Position numbers and translations under genes: made by a program. Under the pieces are notes generated by a model that did no database searches, was not told the origin of the DNA, and saw only the letters and a list, made by a program, of their open reading frames with translations. A DNA stretch of 64,000 bases. It comes from JAEXOD01 sp963663265 (GTDB lineage: Bacteria > Bacteroidota > Ignavibacteria > Ignavibacteriales > Melioribacteraceae). Shown one piece after another: positions 34,359-43,778 of this stretch (its first letter is position 1; each line of letters begins with the position of its first letter). The DNA lies in NCBI GenBank assembly GCA_963663265.2, contig CAXXXM010000002.1:1674001-1738000 (forward strand). Reading direction: 5' to 3'.

Positions 34359-37300
34359 ATGAAAAAAGCATTACTTGTTTTAGTGTTCTTTGTTATTGCT
34401 GCTTCTTCTTTTGCTCAGGTTGTTACACCTGTATGGGAAAAGTCGGTTGCACAGAATACAAAGCCTTATTGGTTTGACACGGGTCATTTAACACGTGGAT
34501 TTGACTATGGAGTAGTTGGTGGAGAAGAAAGGTTGTTTGTAGTAAGCAGAAATGGTGGTAGTTTTATTTATGTTTTAGATGCTGCAACAGGTGATTCACT
34601 TGGTAAATTAACTAATGGTTCTGCTTTGACCGGCGGTACATATGTAGTTAGTGATGTTGCTGTATCAGAAGATGGACAAATATTTGTATGTAATTTGTCC
34701 GTTGGAGGAACATTAAAAGTTTACCGTTTTGCATCTTTAACAGATACCGCTGTTGTTGTTGCAACATATGCCGGAACACAAAGATTAGGTGATAAGTTAA
34801 CAGTTACCGGTAAAGCAAGTGATAACAGTTTGACAATTTGGGCTGCTTCTGTTAATAGTGCTGATGTTGTAAAGTTTACAACTGCGGATAATGGTGCTAC
34901 ATTTACATCATCAGTAATGACATTACCAGCAGGTCTTTTAGGTGGTAGTGCTTCAATTAGTCCTTATGCAAATGGTTTTTATTATAATGCAACAAGTATC
35001 AATCCTAAAAAATTAAATTCTTTAGGTGAATTAGAAGGTACAGTACCTGGTTCAGTTGTTTCAACAGGAAGCAATGCTATTAGGTATATAACTTCAGTTG
35101 CAGGCGAAGAATATTTTGTTACTTATGCATATGGTGCAGGTAATGAAAATGGACGTATCGTAAAAGTAAGATACAACATTGCTGATTCTGCTGTTGTATA
35201 TGGCGTAACACCAACTTTGGGCACCAATGGTAATTCAAACGGTGCAGGTGATGTTGCAGTAAAACAAAATGCTGATGGTTCATTTACAGTATTTGTATTA
35301 AGCTGTAATAATGGACTTGGTGCTTATAAAGTAAAAATTGGTTTGGCTGGTGATTATATGATCTATCCTCCAGATGCTAAAGGTAATTTTAATTCATTAG
35401 GTGAAGCTGTTACAGCATTAAATACTTATGGAACAATGGCTCCGGTAAGATTTTTAATTGGTGGCAACTTACAAGAAGATGGTATTATTATTAATAGAGA
35501 AGATATGACTGATTCAACAGGTTTAACAATCAAACCTGCACCTGGTGTATCTCCAACTATCACAATAACCAATTTCCCAACGACAGGAAATGCTAAAAAC
35601 CAAGGTTTTACTTTACAAAATGCTTCTTATGTAACTATTGATGGTTCTAATACCGAAGGTGGAACAACACAAGATATGACAATTATTGGCGATCAAGCAA
35701 CCGGTGCTTATGTAATTGGTGTTATTGAAAATTCTGATAATTGTACTATTAAAAACTTAAATGTAAATTGTAACAACTTGGCTGTTAGCGGCTCAATGAT
35801 TGGCTGTGATGGTTATGTTGTAAGCTCTGTACAAAAAGTTCCTAATAATCTTTTAATCACAAACTGTAATGTTGGTACTCCAACATCAGCAACTAATGAT
35901 GGTATAGCTTTGTGGGGTAATGCTGCTGAGAGACCAATTCAGGCAGTAGTAACAGATTGTAACATTTATGCTACTCGTCGTGGTATTACAACTTACTTTA
36001 TCACTCAAAACAAATATTTTAACAACAATATTTATATCCTTCAGCCAAGATTAACTCAAACCTTTTATGCAGGTATTTATTTAACAGGTTTGGCTGCTAA
36101 TGATACATGTGTTGTTGCTAACAATAAAATCACAAAAATAAATGTTAATCACGCAACTGCCGGTATCGCTGGTGCAATTGTTATTTATGGCAATACAGGT
36201 GTGTTAAATATTTACAACAACTTCTTAGCTCCTAATACTGAAAACGTATTAACAGGAACAGCTTATAAAGAATATGGTATAGTATTTAACTCTTCAGGTT
36301 GGAATGGTGTAGCTAATATCTATCATAATACAATTAATATTGAAAGTTCAACATCTACAAATACAGTTGCCGGTATTGGAACAAACACAAACTCTTCTGC
36401 AATAGTAAATGTATATAACAACATTATTGTAAATAAACATAATGCTGCAAATGCTTATGGAATTTATTGGACAAATACTCCATCTGTTACAAATCAACTT
36501 ATAAGCAACAATAATGATATCTATTTATCAGGTGCTTTAGCTCAGTTTGGTAGATATACAGCTACAAGTTATGCAACATTAAATGATTGGACAGTAGGCA
36601 CAACATTAGATTCAAACTCAGTTAGCAAAGAGGTTCTCTTAGTATCCAATGATGATTTACACTTAACAGGTGCTTCAGTTGGTGATATTGATTTAGCTGC
36701 TCCAAAAGTTGATTGGATTAATACTGATATTGATAACGAACCACGTACTTATGCATTCGTTTATATGGGTGCTGATGAAGGTTCAATTACTATTCCGGTT
36801 GAATTAACTTCATTTGCTGCAACAGTAACTGAAGCCGGTGTTCAATTGGATTGGTCAACAGCTACTGAAACCAATAATAAAGGTTTTGAAGTTGAAAGAA
36901 GTACAGATAATTCAGTATTTTCAAGTATAGCTTTTGTTCAAGGTAATGGAACTTCAACAGAAAGACATTCATATTCTTATGTTGATAATTCAACTACAAA
37001 TTCAAAAGTATATTACAGATTAAAACAAATTGATTTTGATGGTTCATACAGTTATTCAAATACAATTGAAGCAGATTTTGCTATTCCTGCATCATTTGAA
37101 TTATCACAGAACTATCCTAATCCATTTAACCCAACTACAACTATCAATTTCTCATTACCAATGGCTGCAAAAGTTGTTGTAAAAGTATTTGATATTTTGG
37201 GTCGTGAAGTTGTAACATTAGCAAATCAAGATTTTGAAGCAGGGAAATTTAACTTACAATTTAATGCTGCTAACTTGTCTTCTGGTACATACTTCTATAC

Positions 37301-37367
37301 AATTAATGCTGAAGGTATCAATGGAAACAAATTCCATCAAGTTAAGAAAATGATGTTGATTAAATAA
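34359..37367 (+). CDS. Secreted beta-helix surface protein with T9SS sorting domain
   Basis: The 1,002-residue protein has a signal peptide (MKKALLVLVFFVIAASSFAQ). An N-terminal beta-propeller-like part (about 20-340, DUF4623-like from memory) comes first. A right-handed parallel beta-helix region (about 380-770) has many Asn-rich turns such as NNKITKINVNHATAGI and NIYHNTINIE. A short fibronectin-like part leads to the C-terminal sorting domain starting LSQNYPNPFNPTT near 914 and ending KKMMLIK. The protein is exported by type IX secretion and either anchored or released. GGAGG ten bases before the ATG is the strongest ribosome site in the window, suggesting high expression. The ligand is unknown; beta-helices often bind or cut polysaccharide. 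Confidence 0.85.
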   Translation: MKKALLVLVFFVIAASSFAQVVTPVWEKSVAQNTKPYWFDTGHLTRGFDYGVVGGEERLFVVSRNGGSFIYVLDAATGDSLGKLTNGSALTGGTYVVSDVAVSEDGQIFVCNLSVGGTLKVYRFASLTDTAVVVATYAGTQRLGDKLTVTGKASDNSLTIWAASVNSADVVKFTTADNGATFTSSVMTLPAGLLGGSASISPYANGFYYNATSINPKKLNSLGELEGTVPGSVVSTGSNAIRYITSVAGEEYFVTYAYGAGNENGRIVKVRYNIADSAVVYGVTPTLGTNGNSNGAGDVAVKQNADGSFTVFVLSCNNGLGAYKVKIGLAGDYMIYPPDAKGNFNSLGEAVTALNTYGTMAPVRFLIGGNLQEDGIIINREDMTDSTGLTIKPAPGVSPTITITNFPTTGNAKNQGFTLQNASYVTIDGSNTEGGTTQDMTIIGDQATGAYVIGVIENSDNCTIKNLNVNCNNLAVSGSMIGCDGYVVSSVQKVPNNLLITNCNVGTPTSATNDGIALWGNAAERPIQAVVTDCNIYATRRGITTYFITQNKYFNNNIYILQPRLTQTFYAGIYLTGLAANDTCVVANNKITKINVNHATAGIAGAIVIYGNTGVLNIYNNFLAPNTENVLTGTAYKEYGIVFNSSGWNGVANIYHNTINIESSTSTNTVAGIGTNTNSSAIVNVYNNIIVNKHNAANAYGIYWTNTPSVTNQLISNNNDIYLSGALAQFGRYTATSYATLNDWTVGTTLDSNSVSKEVLLVSNDDLHLTGASVGDIDLAAPKVDWINTDIDNEPRTYAFVYMGADEGSITIPVELTSFAATVTEAGVQLDWSTATETNNKGFEVERSTDNSVFSSIAFVQGNGTSTERHSYSYVDNSTTNSKVYYRLKQIDFDGSYSYSNTIEADFAIPASFELSQNYPNPFNPTTTINFSLPMAAKVVVKVFDILGREVVTLANQDFEAGKFNLQFNAANLSSGTYFYTINAEGINGNKFHQVKKMMLIK

Positions 37368-37390
37368 TTTTAATCTCATAAATTTTTTTC

Positions 37391-37420
37391 AAAAGGCGGT
37401 GCATTTGTACCGCCTTTTTT
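37391..37420 (+). terminator. Terminator of the beta-helix protein gene
   Basis: AAAAGGCGGT (37391-37400) and ACCGCCTTTT form a strong stem followed by T residues, 23 bp past the stop. The remaining 280 bp before the next gene holds only the CRP-type site. Confidence 0.9.
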
Positions 37421-37586
37421 ATTAATAATAAACAAATATGGATTTGTAATAGTATAATTATTATAAAAAGTTTGACACTTCATTCCCGTAACTTATTGTA
37501 AAATAACAACAAATATTAAAAACCTTGCAGAAATTTTCACTACATTATTTAACATTGATTAACTACTATTCCAAAGCTATTGGTTT

Positions 37587-37602
37587 TGTGATTTAAATCA
37601 CA
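37587..37602. promoter_or_regulatory. Perfect CRP/FNR-type palindrome upstream of the OmpA-family gene
   Basis: TGTGATTTAAATCACA fits the E. coli CRP consensus TGTGA-N6-TCACA with no mismatch and is a full 16-bp palindrome. It lies 97 bp before the start codon, a usual activator distance. Which CRP/FNR-family protein binds it is unknown. Confidence 0.55.
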
Positions 37603-37699
37603 ACTCGTTTAACATTTTGTTAAATTTAACAGCTCTATTTTAAATTAACTCCAATTAGTCTTATATTATTAATACATATCAATTAATTGTGGTGGTAGA

Positions 37700-38872
37700 A
37701 TGAAAAAATTATTATTTGTGCTTTTGATTTTTACTTGCTCTATTTCTTTTGGGCAATTAAAGTTAAATGTCAAAAAGGGGAAAGACCTCATTAAAAAAGT
37801 AATCGATCCAAAGGATGATAAAAAAGTTGAAACAAAAGACGAAGCAAAAGTAGATCAAGAAGAAACAAGTCAAATCAAAACCGGTAATGTAGAATGGAAT
37901 AAATTCGATTTTGTACCGGGAGATGAAATAATATTTGAAGACAACCAGTTTGGCGAAAAAAACGGTGAATTCCCTTCGCAATGGGATTTAACAAAGGGAA
38001 CAATTGAAAACGCAATAATGGATGGCGAAAATGTTATCAGTTTTGTTAAATGCAATGTAAATGGTGGCGGAGGTATTGTTCCTTTGATGAAAAACGCTTC
38101 TGAAGACTATTTGCCAGAACAATTTACAATAGAGTTGGATGCCTATTTTGAAAAGCCAACAGCTTCTTATCGTATAAGTTTTCTTGATTACAAAAATCAA
38201 AAAAAACTTGATAAAACATATCAAATGAATAAAAAATGGATTCGTTTTGAACAAAATGAAGCTGATGGAGAGGGAATAAATAAGGGGGTTTATCCGGGTT
38301 ATAATCCAAAGGATAAATCAGCACCCGGTTGGAGACATATATCTGTTTCTTTTAATACACGTGCATTAAAGTTATATATTGATGACGTGCGAATTCTTAA
38401 CGTTCCAAATTTAGGTTACAATCCTACAGGAATTACTTTGGCTCTTCATAATACAGGCGGAAGTTTTAAAGGATATGTAAAAAATGTAAGAATAGCAAAA
38501 GGGGCTGTTCCTTTGTATGATAAAGTTATGACAGATGGAAAAATTGTAACTACTGGAATTAAATTTGATGTAAATAAATCAGTTATTAAACCTGAATCGT
38601 ATGGTACAATTAACGAAATTCTAAAAATTATGAACGATAAACCCGAACTAAAATTTAGAATTGAAGGACATACTGATAGCGATGGTGATGATGCTTCAAA
38701 CCAAAAGCTATCTGAAGCTCGTGCAAAAGCAATTATGGATAAACTTATTGAACTTGGTATTAATAAAGATAGGTTGGACTTTAAAGGAATGGGTGAAACA
38801 AATCCGGTTGCTTCAAACTCAACATCCGAGGGGAAGGCTAATAATAGAAGAGTTGAATTTATAAAGTTTTAA
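37700..38872 (+). CDS. OmpA-family protein with a LamG-like domain
   Basis: The 390-residue exported protein has a signal peptide (LLFVLLIFTCSISFGQ), a charged linker, and a central beta-sandwich resembling a laminin-G/concanavalin fold (about 75-265). The C-terminal OmpA peptidoglycan-binding domain (about 280-390) has FDVNKSVIKPESY, RIEGHTDSDGDDASN, LSEARAKAIMDKLIELGI and NRRVEF. It probably links a surface or periplasmic ligand to the cell wall. No beta-barrel is present, so it differs from classical OmpA. A CRP-type site precedes it and a terminator follows. Confidence 0.88.
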   Translation: MKKLLFVLLIFTCSISFGQLKLNVKKGKDLIKKVIDPKDDKKVETKDEAKVDQEETSQIKTGNVEWNKFDFVPGDEIIFEDNQFGEKNGEFPSQWDLTKGTIENAIMDGENVISFVKCNVNGGGGIVPLMKNASEDYLPEQFTIELDAYFEKPTASYRISFLDYKNQKKLDKTYQMNKKWIRFEQNEADGEGINKGVYPGYNPKDKSAPGWRHISVSFNTRALKLYIDDVRILNVPNLGYNPTGITLALHNTGGSFKGYVKNVRIAKGAVPLYDKVMTDGKIVTTGIKFDVNKSVIKPESYGTINEILKIMNDKPELKFRIEGHTDSDGDDASNQKLSEARAKAIMDKLIELGINKDRLDFKGMGETNPVASNSTSEGKANNRRVEFIKF

Positions 38873-38896
38873 CCGGTTTAATATTATTTAAGATTT

Positions 38897-38927
38897 AATC
38901 CTCTAATAATTTATTAGGGGATTTTTT
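38897..38927 (+). terminator. Terminator of the OmpA-family gene
   Basis: AATCCTCTAATAA pairs with TTATTAGGGGATT (one G-T pair; the innermost bases must open), followed by T residues, 25 bp past the stop. Confidence 0.8.
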
Positions 38928-39158
38928 ATATGTAAAATCCGCATAAGTATTTACACCCCGATATGGCAATAAATCCAGAACTAAACTCTTATTAAATTGT
39001 AAAAGTATATTAAAAGCTGTTTATTGGCATGCAGCGAATTACTGGAATTTTAATAAACAAAATCTAAATTTATGTATTGTTGCATAAATCATTTAACTTT
39101 AGTAATTTTAAATGTAAAATGGATAGAATCGTGTTAATTTGGAGTAAGTTTCCGATAT

Positions 39159-42100
39159 ATGAAGAGAATTATACTAACTATATTTTTAATTGTTTGTAGT
39201 TTAATAAACGCAGCAGAAATAAACGAAAAAGAATTTGTTCGTATAAATATTAAATCGGATGTTTTATTACAAGGCTACTATTGGAATTCTACTCCGGGAG
39301 GTATTTGGTGGGATTCGCTTTCAACATTATCAACCGGATTAGCATCGGCAATGTTTGAAGGCATTTGGATTCCCTCTCCATCAAAAGGGGCTTCGGGTAA
39401 ATTTTCTATGGGTTACGATATTTATGACCATTACGATTTTGGAAATTACTATCAACGCGGTACGCAAGAAACTCGGTTTGGGAGTTTGAAAGAACTTCAA
39501 AAAATGATAGACCGATATCACTCGTTAAAAATGAAAGTCTATTCGGACGTTGTTCTTAACTGGGTTACCGGAGGTGAAGAAATTCAACAATATGAATGCG
39601 TTCCTGAAGATTATCAAGATTCATCGTATTTGATTTTTAAATATCCTAATGGTTCAAAGCGATTTAAGAAGGACGCATCGTTTTTTTATCCAAACAATGG
39701 CGATTGTTCAGATGAATACTTTAATAGAAGAATTAATAAAATTCAAGAGCAGAAACTTGAATGGCTTGCATTTAACAGATATTTTGTGCGTGACAGCTTA
39801 ATTGCTTATGGGAAATTTTTAGCCAATAATTTAAAGTTAGACGGTTTTAGATTGTTTGAAGCTAATTATTTGGATCTTAAATTTGTGTTAGATTGGGCGG
39901 ATGCGTTTAAGGAAACAGGAAATAAATCAATTGTAGATTATACGGGTGAGAAAAAATACTACGACTTGATTTTGAAAAACAAGGATGTTATTAATAACTC
40001 TAATTTGTTAATTCCAGATTATCAAATAAGAGACTTGCTGGTTGATTTTTGCGAAAATACTGACGGTAATTTTGATTTATCACTATTTGATGATTTAGGA
40101 TTTATTAATAAAGGAATAAATCCAAACAATGTTTTGCATATTTTAGAAACATCGGAGTTTGATAAAACAAATTGGCAAAATATTAAAGAAAAAGGAGATA
40201 TCGGCATAAAAGGTGATAAAAAAGCTGCTTATGCATATGTTTTGTTTTCAGAAGGTAAACCCTCAATCTTTTTTAGAGACTATTATATAAATGGGTTGAA
40301 AGATTATTTAGATTTATTAGTTTTAGCCCGTGCAAAATATATACGCGGTAAAACCTATGATAGATTTGATATTAATGCATTTGTAATAAGAGATGATAAA
40401 AAACAGAGCCAATCATTGTTGGCAAAAGATTTATATATTGCTTATCGTTCTGATAAAGAGGATGGAACAGGAGCCTATTTATTAATTAATGATGATAGAC
40501 GACACAGCATGGTAGTTTATGCTGATACTTATCTTCCGACTGGGCACAAAATTTCAAACATTCTAAACGAAAATGCTTTTGCTGAAGTTATTAAACCAAC
40601 CGTAAATAGTGTTCAAAATAGAATTAAATTTACAATTGCTCCAAATACATCTGCTGTTTTTTTAACGGATACGCTTTTACAATTTAATAATCCCCCTGTT
40701 TTGGCAAAAGTTAATAATTTAACGGCTTTTAGCGACTCAAAATTTTATTACAAGTTATTATATAACGATGCAAATAATGATTATGTAACTTTTAATTTAA
40801 AAAAAGCCCCTAAATGGTTAACTTTAAATAGTAAGGGTGAACTTGCAGGTATGCCTTCATCGCAAGATTTGGGGACATCGGATGTTATAATTGAACTGTA
40901 TGATATATATACTGCGGCTGTTGCAGATACTTTTAAAATTACAGTTGTATTAAATTCGTCACCTGTTTTTGTATCAATTCCGGATAAAAGAACAATTGTT
41001 GGTAAAAGATTTGAGACTACGGTATCTGCCAATGATGTTGATGGGGATTCGTTAATTTATAGTTTTATTTCGGCACCCACTTGGTTAAAATTGGGTGAGT
41101 ACTCCGGTTTATTAAGTGGTACGCCATCTATTCAAGATACCGGAAGTTTTGATATTGCAATTCAAGTTACCGATAATAAGGGGTGTTTTGATTCTTTACA
41201 GTTTAATATCTCAGTTAACCTTGATAAACAATCATTGTTGGGTACTTATTATAAACCCAAAATTGATGGTGTTGTTGAGGGGAGTGATTCGGATTGGAGC
41301 GATGATTTGTTGTTGGTAAGTGATGACGAAGAAGATGCGAAAAGAAATTTTGAACCTACCGTAGATAATGATATATATAATCTTTATGCTACTTGGGATT
41401 CCGATTCCCTTTATTTTGGTGCGGAATATCAATTAAATGAAAATGATAATTTTTTAATTTATATTGATGCCGGACTATCGGCTGGAATAACTGATTTTTA
41501 TAGAAGAGATAATTATGCCGGTGATTATCCTTATAATTTAAGGTTTGATCAAAATAATAATATTGATTTTCTATTTGTTCAAAATGCAAAAGAAAATTAT
41601 AATTTTTTTGAATGTTTTGATCAAAAAACTCATACTCTAAAAAGTAAGGTTAATTGTATGGTAAATCCATCACGGCAGAGTATGGAATTAGCAGTTTCTT
41701 GGGACGACATTTATGGGGCTGGAGCAGGAAAAATTCCCGAAAATATACAATTAAAAGTTGTTGCGGTAATTGCAGGTGAACAAAATACGGGTGCAATTGA
41801 TACCGCCCCTGATAATTTAAATATTAATGGAAGTGATGGACCTGATAGTATAAAGACTTTGGTAAGTATTTACCCTGATAAAAATAGTGATGGCATTCCT
41901 GATCCTACAATTGTTATTAGTCAAAATGAGATAAACAATTCTATTATTAGTACCGGCAATTATAAATTGTTGCAAAATTATCCTAATCCATTTAATCCGA
42001 TAACTTATATTAGTTTTGAAATTCCAGTTGGTGGTTTAGTTCAATTAAAAGTTTACGATGTGTTAGGTAGAGAAATTACAACTTTAGTTAATAAGGAATT

Positions 42101-42218
42101 AAAAGCAGGTAAATACTCTTATTCGTTTAATGCGGAAAATTTATCGTCCGGAACTTATTTCTACAGAATTAAAAGTAGAGATTTTGTGGAAGTGAGGAAA
42201 ATGATATATATTAAGTAA
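39159..42218 (+). CDS. Catalytically degenerate GH13 surface protein with Ig-like domains and T9SS tail
   Basis: The 1,019-residue exported protein begins with an amylase-like barrel (about 34-500). The usual catalytic motifs have decayed. Region I is DVVLNW instead of DxxxNH. Region II is DGFRLFEANY, with Phe233 where the nucleophile Asp should be. Region IV reads ETSEFD instead of the usual NHD. Two cadherin/He_PIG-like Ig domains follow (about 510-690), then a CBM9-like beta domain (about 700-920) and the T9SS sorting domain (LLQNYPNPFNP near 941). It probably binds starch-like glycans on the surface rather than cutting them. An intact GH13 gene lies 1.5 kb downstream. Confidence 0.85.
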   Translation: MKRIILTIFLIVCSLINAAEINEKEFVRINIKSDVLLQGYYWNSTPGGIWWDSLSTLSTGLASAMFEGIWIPSPSKGASGKFSMGYDIYDHYDFGNYYQRGTQETRFGSLKELQKMIDRYHSLKMKVYSDVVLNWVTGGEEIQQYECVPEDYQDSSYLIFKYPNGSKRFKKDASFFYPNNGDCSDEYFNRRINKIQEQKLEWLAFNRYFVRDSLIAYGKFLANNLKLDGFRLFEANYLDLKFVLDWADAFKETGNKSIVDYTGEKKYYDLILKNKDVINNSNLLIPDYQIRDLLVDFCENTDGNFDLSLFDDLGFINKGINPNNVLHILETSEFDKTNWQNIKEKGDIGIKGDKKAAYAYVLFSEGKPSIFFRDYYINGLKDYLDLLVLARAKYIRGKTYDRFDINAFVIRDDKKQSQSLLAKDLYIAYRSDKEDGTGAYLLINDDRRHSMVVYADTYLPTGHKISNILNENAFAEVIKPTVNSVQNRIKFTIAPNTSAVFLTDTLLQFNNPPVLAKVNNLTAFSDSKFYYKLLYNDANNDYVTFNLKKAPKWLTLNSKGELAGMPSSQDLGTSDVIIELYDIYTAAVADTFKITVVLNSSPVFVSIPDKRTIVGKRFETTVSANDVDGDSLIYSFISAPTWLKLGEYSGLLSGTPSIQDTGSFDIAIQVTDNKGCFDSLQFNISVNLDKQSLLGTYYKPKIDGVVEGSDSDWSDDLLLVSDDEEDAKRNFEPTVDNDIYNLYATWDSDSLYFGAEYQLNENDNFLIYIDAGLSAGITDFYRRDNYAGDYPYNLRFDQNNNIDFLFVQNAKENYNFFECFDQKTHTLKSKVNCMVNPSRQSMELAVSWDDIYGAGAGKIPENIQLKVVAVIAGEQNTGAIDTAPDNLNINGSDGPDSIKTLVSIYPDKNSDGIPDPTIVISQNEINNSIISTGNYKLLQNYPNPFNPITYISFEIPVGGLVQLKVYDVLGREITTLVNKELKAGKYSYSFNAENLSSGTYFYRIKSRDFVEVRKMIYIK

Positions 42219-42255
42219 TTTTTAATTTTGAATTCTTAATTTTTAATTATTGTAG

Positions 42256-42290
42256 GCCGTACAACAAAAAACGTTGTTCGGCTTTTTTTT
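42256..42290 (+). terminator. Terminator after the degenerate GH13 gene
   Basis: GCCG...ACAAC pairs with GTTGT...CGGC across an A-rich loop, followed by eight T, about 40 bp past the stop. Confidence 0.8.
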
Positions 42291-42313
42291 ATATAATAAA
42301 TTTGTTGCGGGGT

Positions 42314-42450
42314 GGATTTGATGGTTACCAAAATGTGATTGCTCTGCAATCAAAAAAAAAGTAACGAGTGACGATGTAACAAGTGACGAAAAATTTGCAA
42401 AAGATTATCCCAAAAATCATTAAAATCCCAAGAATCCCTGTTCAGACAAT
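42314..42450. repeat. Dispersed ~125-bp intergenic repeat, copy 3
   Basis: This copy has the same module order as those at 6731 and 7676: GGTTACC, the GATTGC-TCT-GCAATC hairpin, an A-run, GTGACGATGTAACAAGTGACG, then a tail ending GTTCAGACAATG. After it, 42512-42541 has a GTCAC cluster like the 21.7-kb array. This fills the 320-bp gap up to the AI-2E gene. Confidence 0.8.
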
Positions 42451-42542
42451 GCTTTTGATTATAGTTAACAATTTAACCTTTTATGATTATTTAACTATTC
42501 ACTAATAACCGCCTTTCGTCACTCAATCACGTGTCACTTTCT

Positions 42543-43676
42543 TTAGTTGCTCATCAAATTGCTAAAGAATTTAAGGTTTTTACTATCAGAGCTGTCAAAA
42601 ATAATTTTTAGCACAGCGGTTAAAGGAACTGATAAAATCATTCCTGCAATTCCCCAAACATATCCCCATATTAATAAGGAAAGCAATATTACAATTGGGT
42701 TAAGTCCCAGTCTATTACCAAAAATTTTAGGTTCAATTATATTGCCAATTAAATTTTGAACAACAATAAGAATTAGTGCTAAAATACCTGTATAACCAAC
42801 AGACCCAAATTGCAGTAAACACATAGTTGTGGGCAATATAACAGCAATAACAGAACCAATATTTGGAATAAAATTGAGTACAAATGTTAAAACTGCCCAA
42901 ACAAGAATAAAATCTACTCCAAATAATGCTAAAACAATACTGACAATTGCAGAAGTGGTTAAACTGATTAATGATTTTGTAAAAATATATTTTTGTATTT
43001 GTTCAGTTATGTTTTTGAATGTGGTTTCTAATAAAGATTCTTTTTCAGAGTGTAATGATGTGATTTCACGTTCAGTTTCTTCGGCAGTAGCACCATCTTT
43101 TAAATGTTGTTTTTTTATTTTTCGTAATGCAATAGCAGCTTTTTTTTCTACAAATCGATCTTTAATTACTTTAAATATTCTATCGTGTCCGCTATTAATA
43201 AAAATAAAAAAGAAAATAACTAAAAAGATTGCAGAAAATATATCAATTGTAGATGAAAAAAAACCGGTAGCAAATTCACCAATATTAAGTTTTGCAAGGT
43301 ATCTGTTAAGATTAAAAGAGTTTAGCTGGTTTCCACTTAAGCCAAGTTCTTTGCCATAGTTGATAATTGTTATATTTAATTTATCAATATAATTAGGCAG
43401 TTCATCACCAAACCGACTGAAGGAAGAAATGATAAATTGTCCAAATAAACCAATACCACCTATTATAATAAATAAGTTAATTAATACGTTGCTCCATAAT
43501 GGAAATTTCTTTTTAGTTAAAAAAGTATTAAGAGGAGAAAAAGAAAAAAATAAAAAATATGCTAAAACAAAGGGGATGAAAATATGTTGCAGCTCTTTTA
43601 ATGTAATAAAAATAGCTACTACTCCTAAAAAACTAATAAAAAACTTTACTACTGAATCAACAAATACTCTTTTCAT
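42543..43676 (-). CDS. AI-2E family transporter (PerM/TqsA-like permease)
   Basis: The 377-residue inner-membrane protein has about eight helices and a cytoplasmic charged region (about 165-235). The C-terminal family signature is FIPNIGSVIAVILPT, then QNLIGNIIEPKIFGNRLGLNP and GYVWGIAGMILSVPLTA. Members export the signal AI-2 or act as ion antiporters; the name does not prove a quorum-sensing role. It is monocistronic and divergent from the GH13 gene, about 100 bp away. Confidence 0.9.
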   Translation of the reverse strand: MKRVFVDSVVKFFISFLGVVAIFITLKELQHIFIPFVLAYFLFFSFSPLNTFLTKKKFPLWSNVLINLFIIIGGIGLFGQFIISSFSRFGDELPNYIDKLNITIINYGKELGLSGNQLNSFNLNRYLAKLNIGEFATGFFSSTIDIFSAIFLVIFFFIFINSGHDRIFKVIKDRFVEKKAAIALRKIKKQHLKDGATAEETEREITSLHSEKESLLETTFKNITEQIQKYIFTKSLISLTTSAIVSIVLALFGVDFILVWAVLTFVLNFIPNIGSVIAVILPTTMCLLQFGSVGYTGILALILIVVQNLIGNIIEPKIFGNRLGLNPIVILLSLLIWGYVWGIAGMILSVPLTAVLKIIFDSSDSKNLKFFSNLMSN

Positions 43677-43778
43677 AGAATTAAATGATTTTAAAATGAT
43701 TAAATTAAGTACTGTAACATATGAAAATAATTTTTAAATTTATAATTGAAAAAAACAATCTTTTAGAATAGGGAAAAT

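Noticed and set aside
42829..43359. 176-codon frame antisense to the AI-2E transporter
   Set aside because: It is a shadow of a well-supported membrane protein on the other strand.
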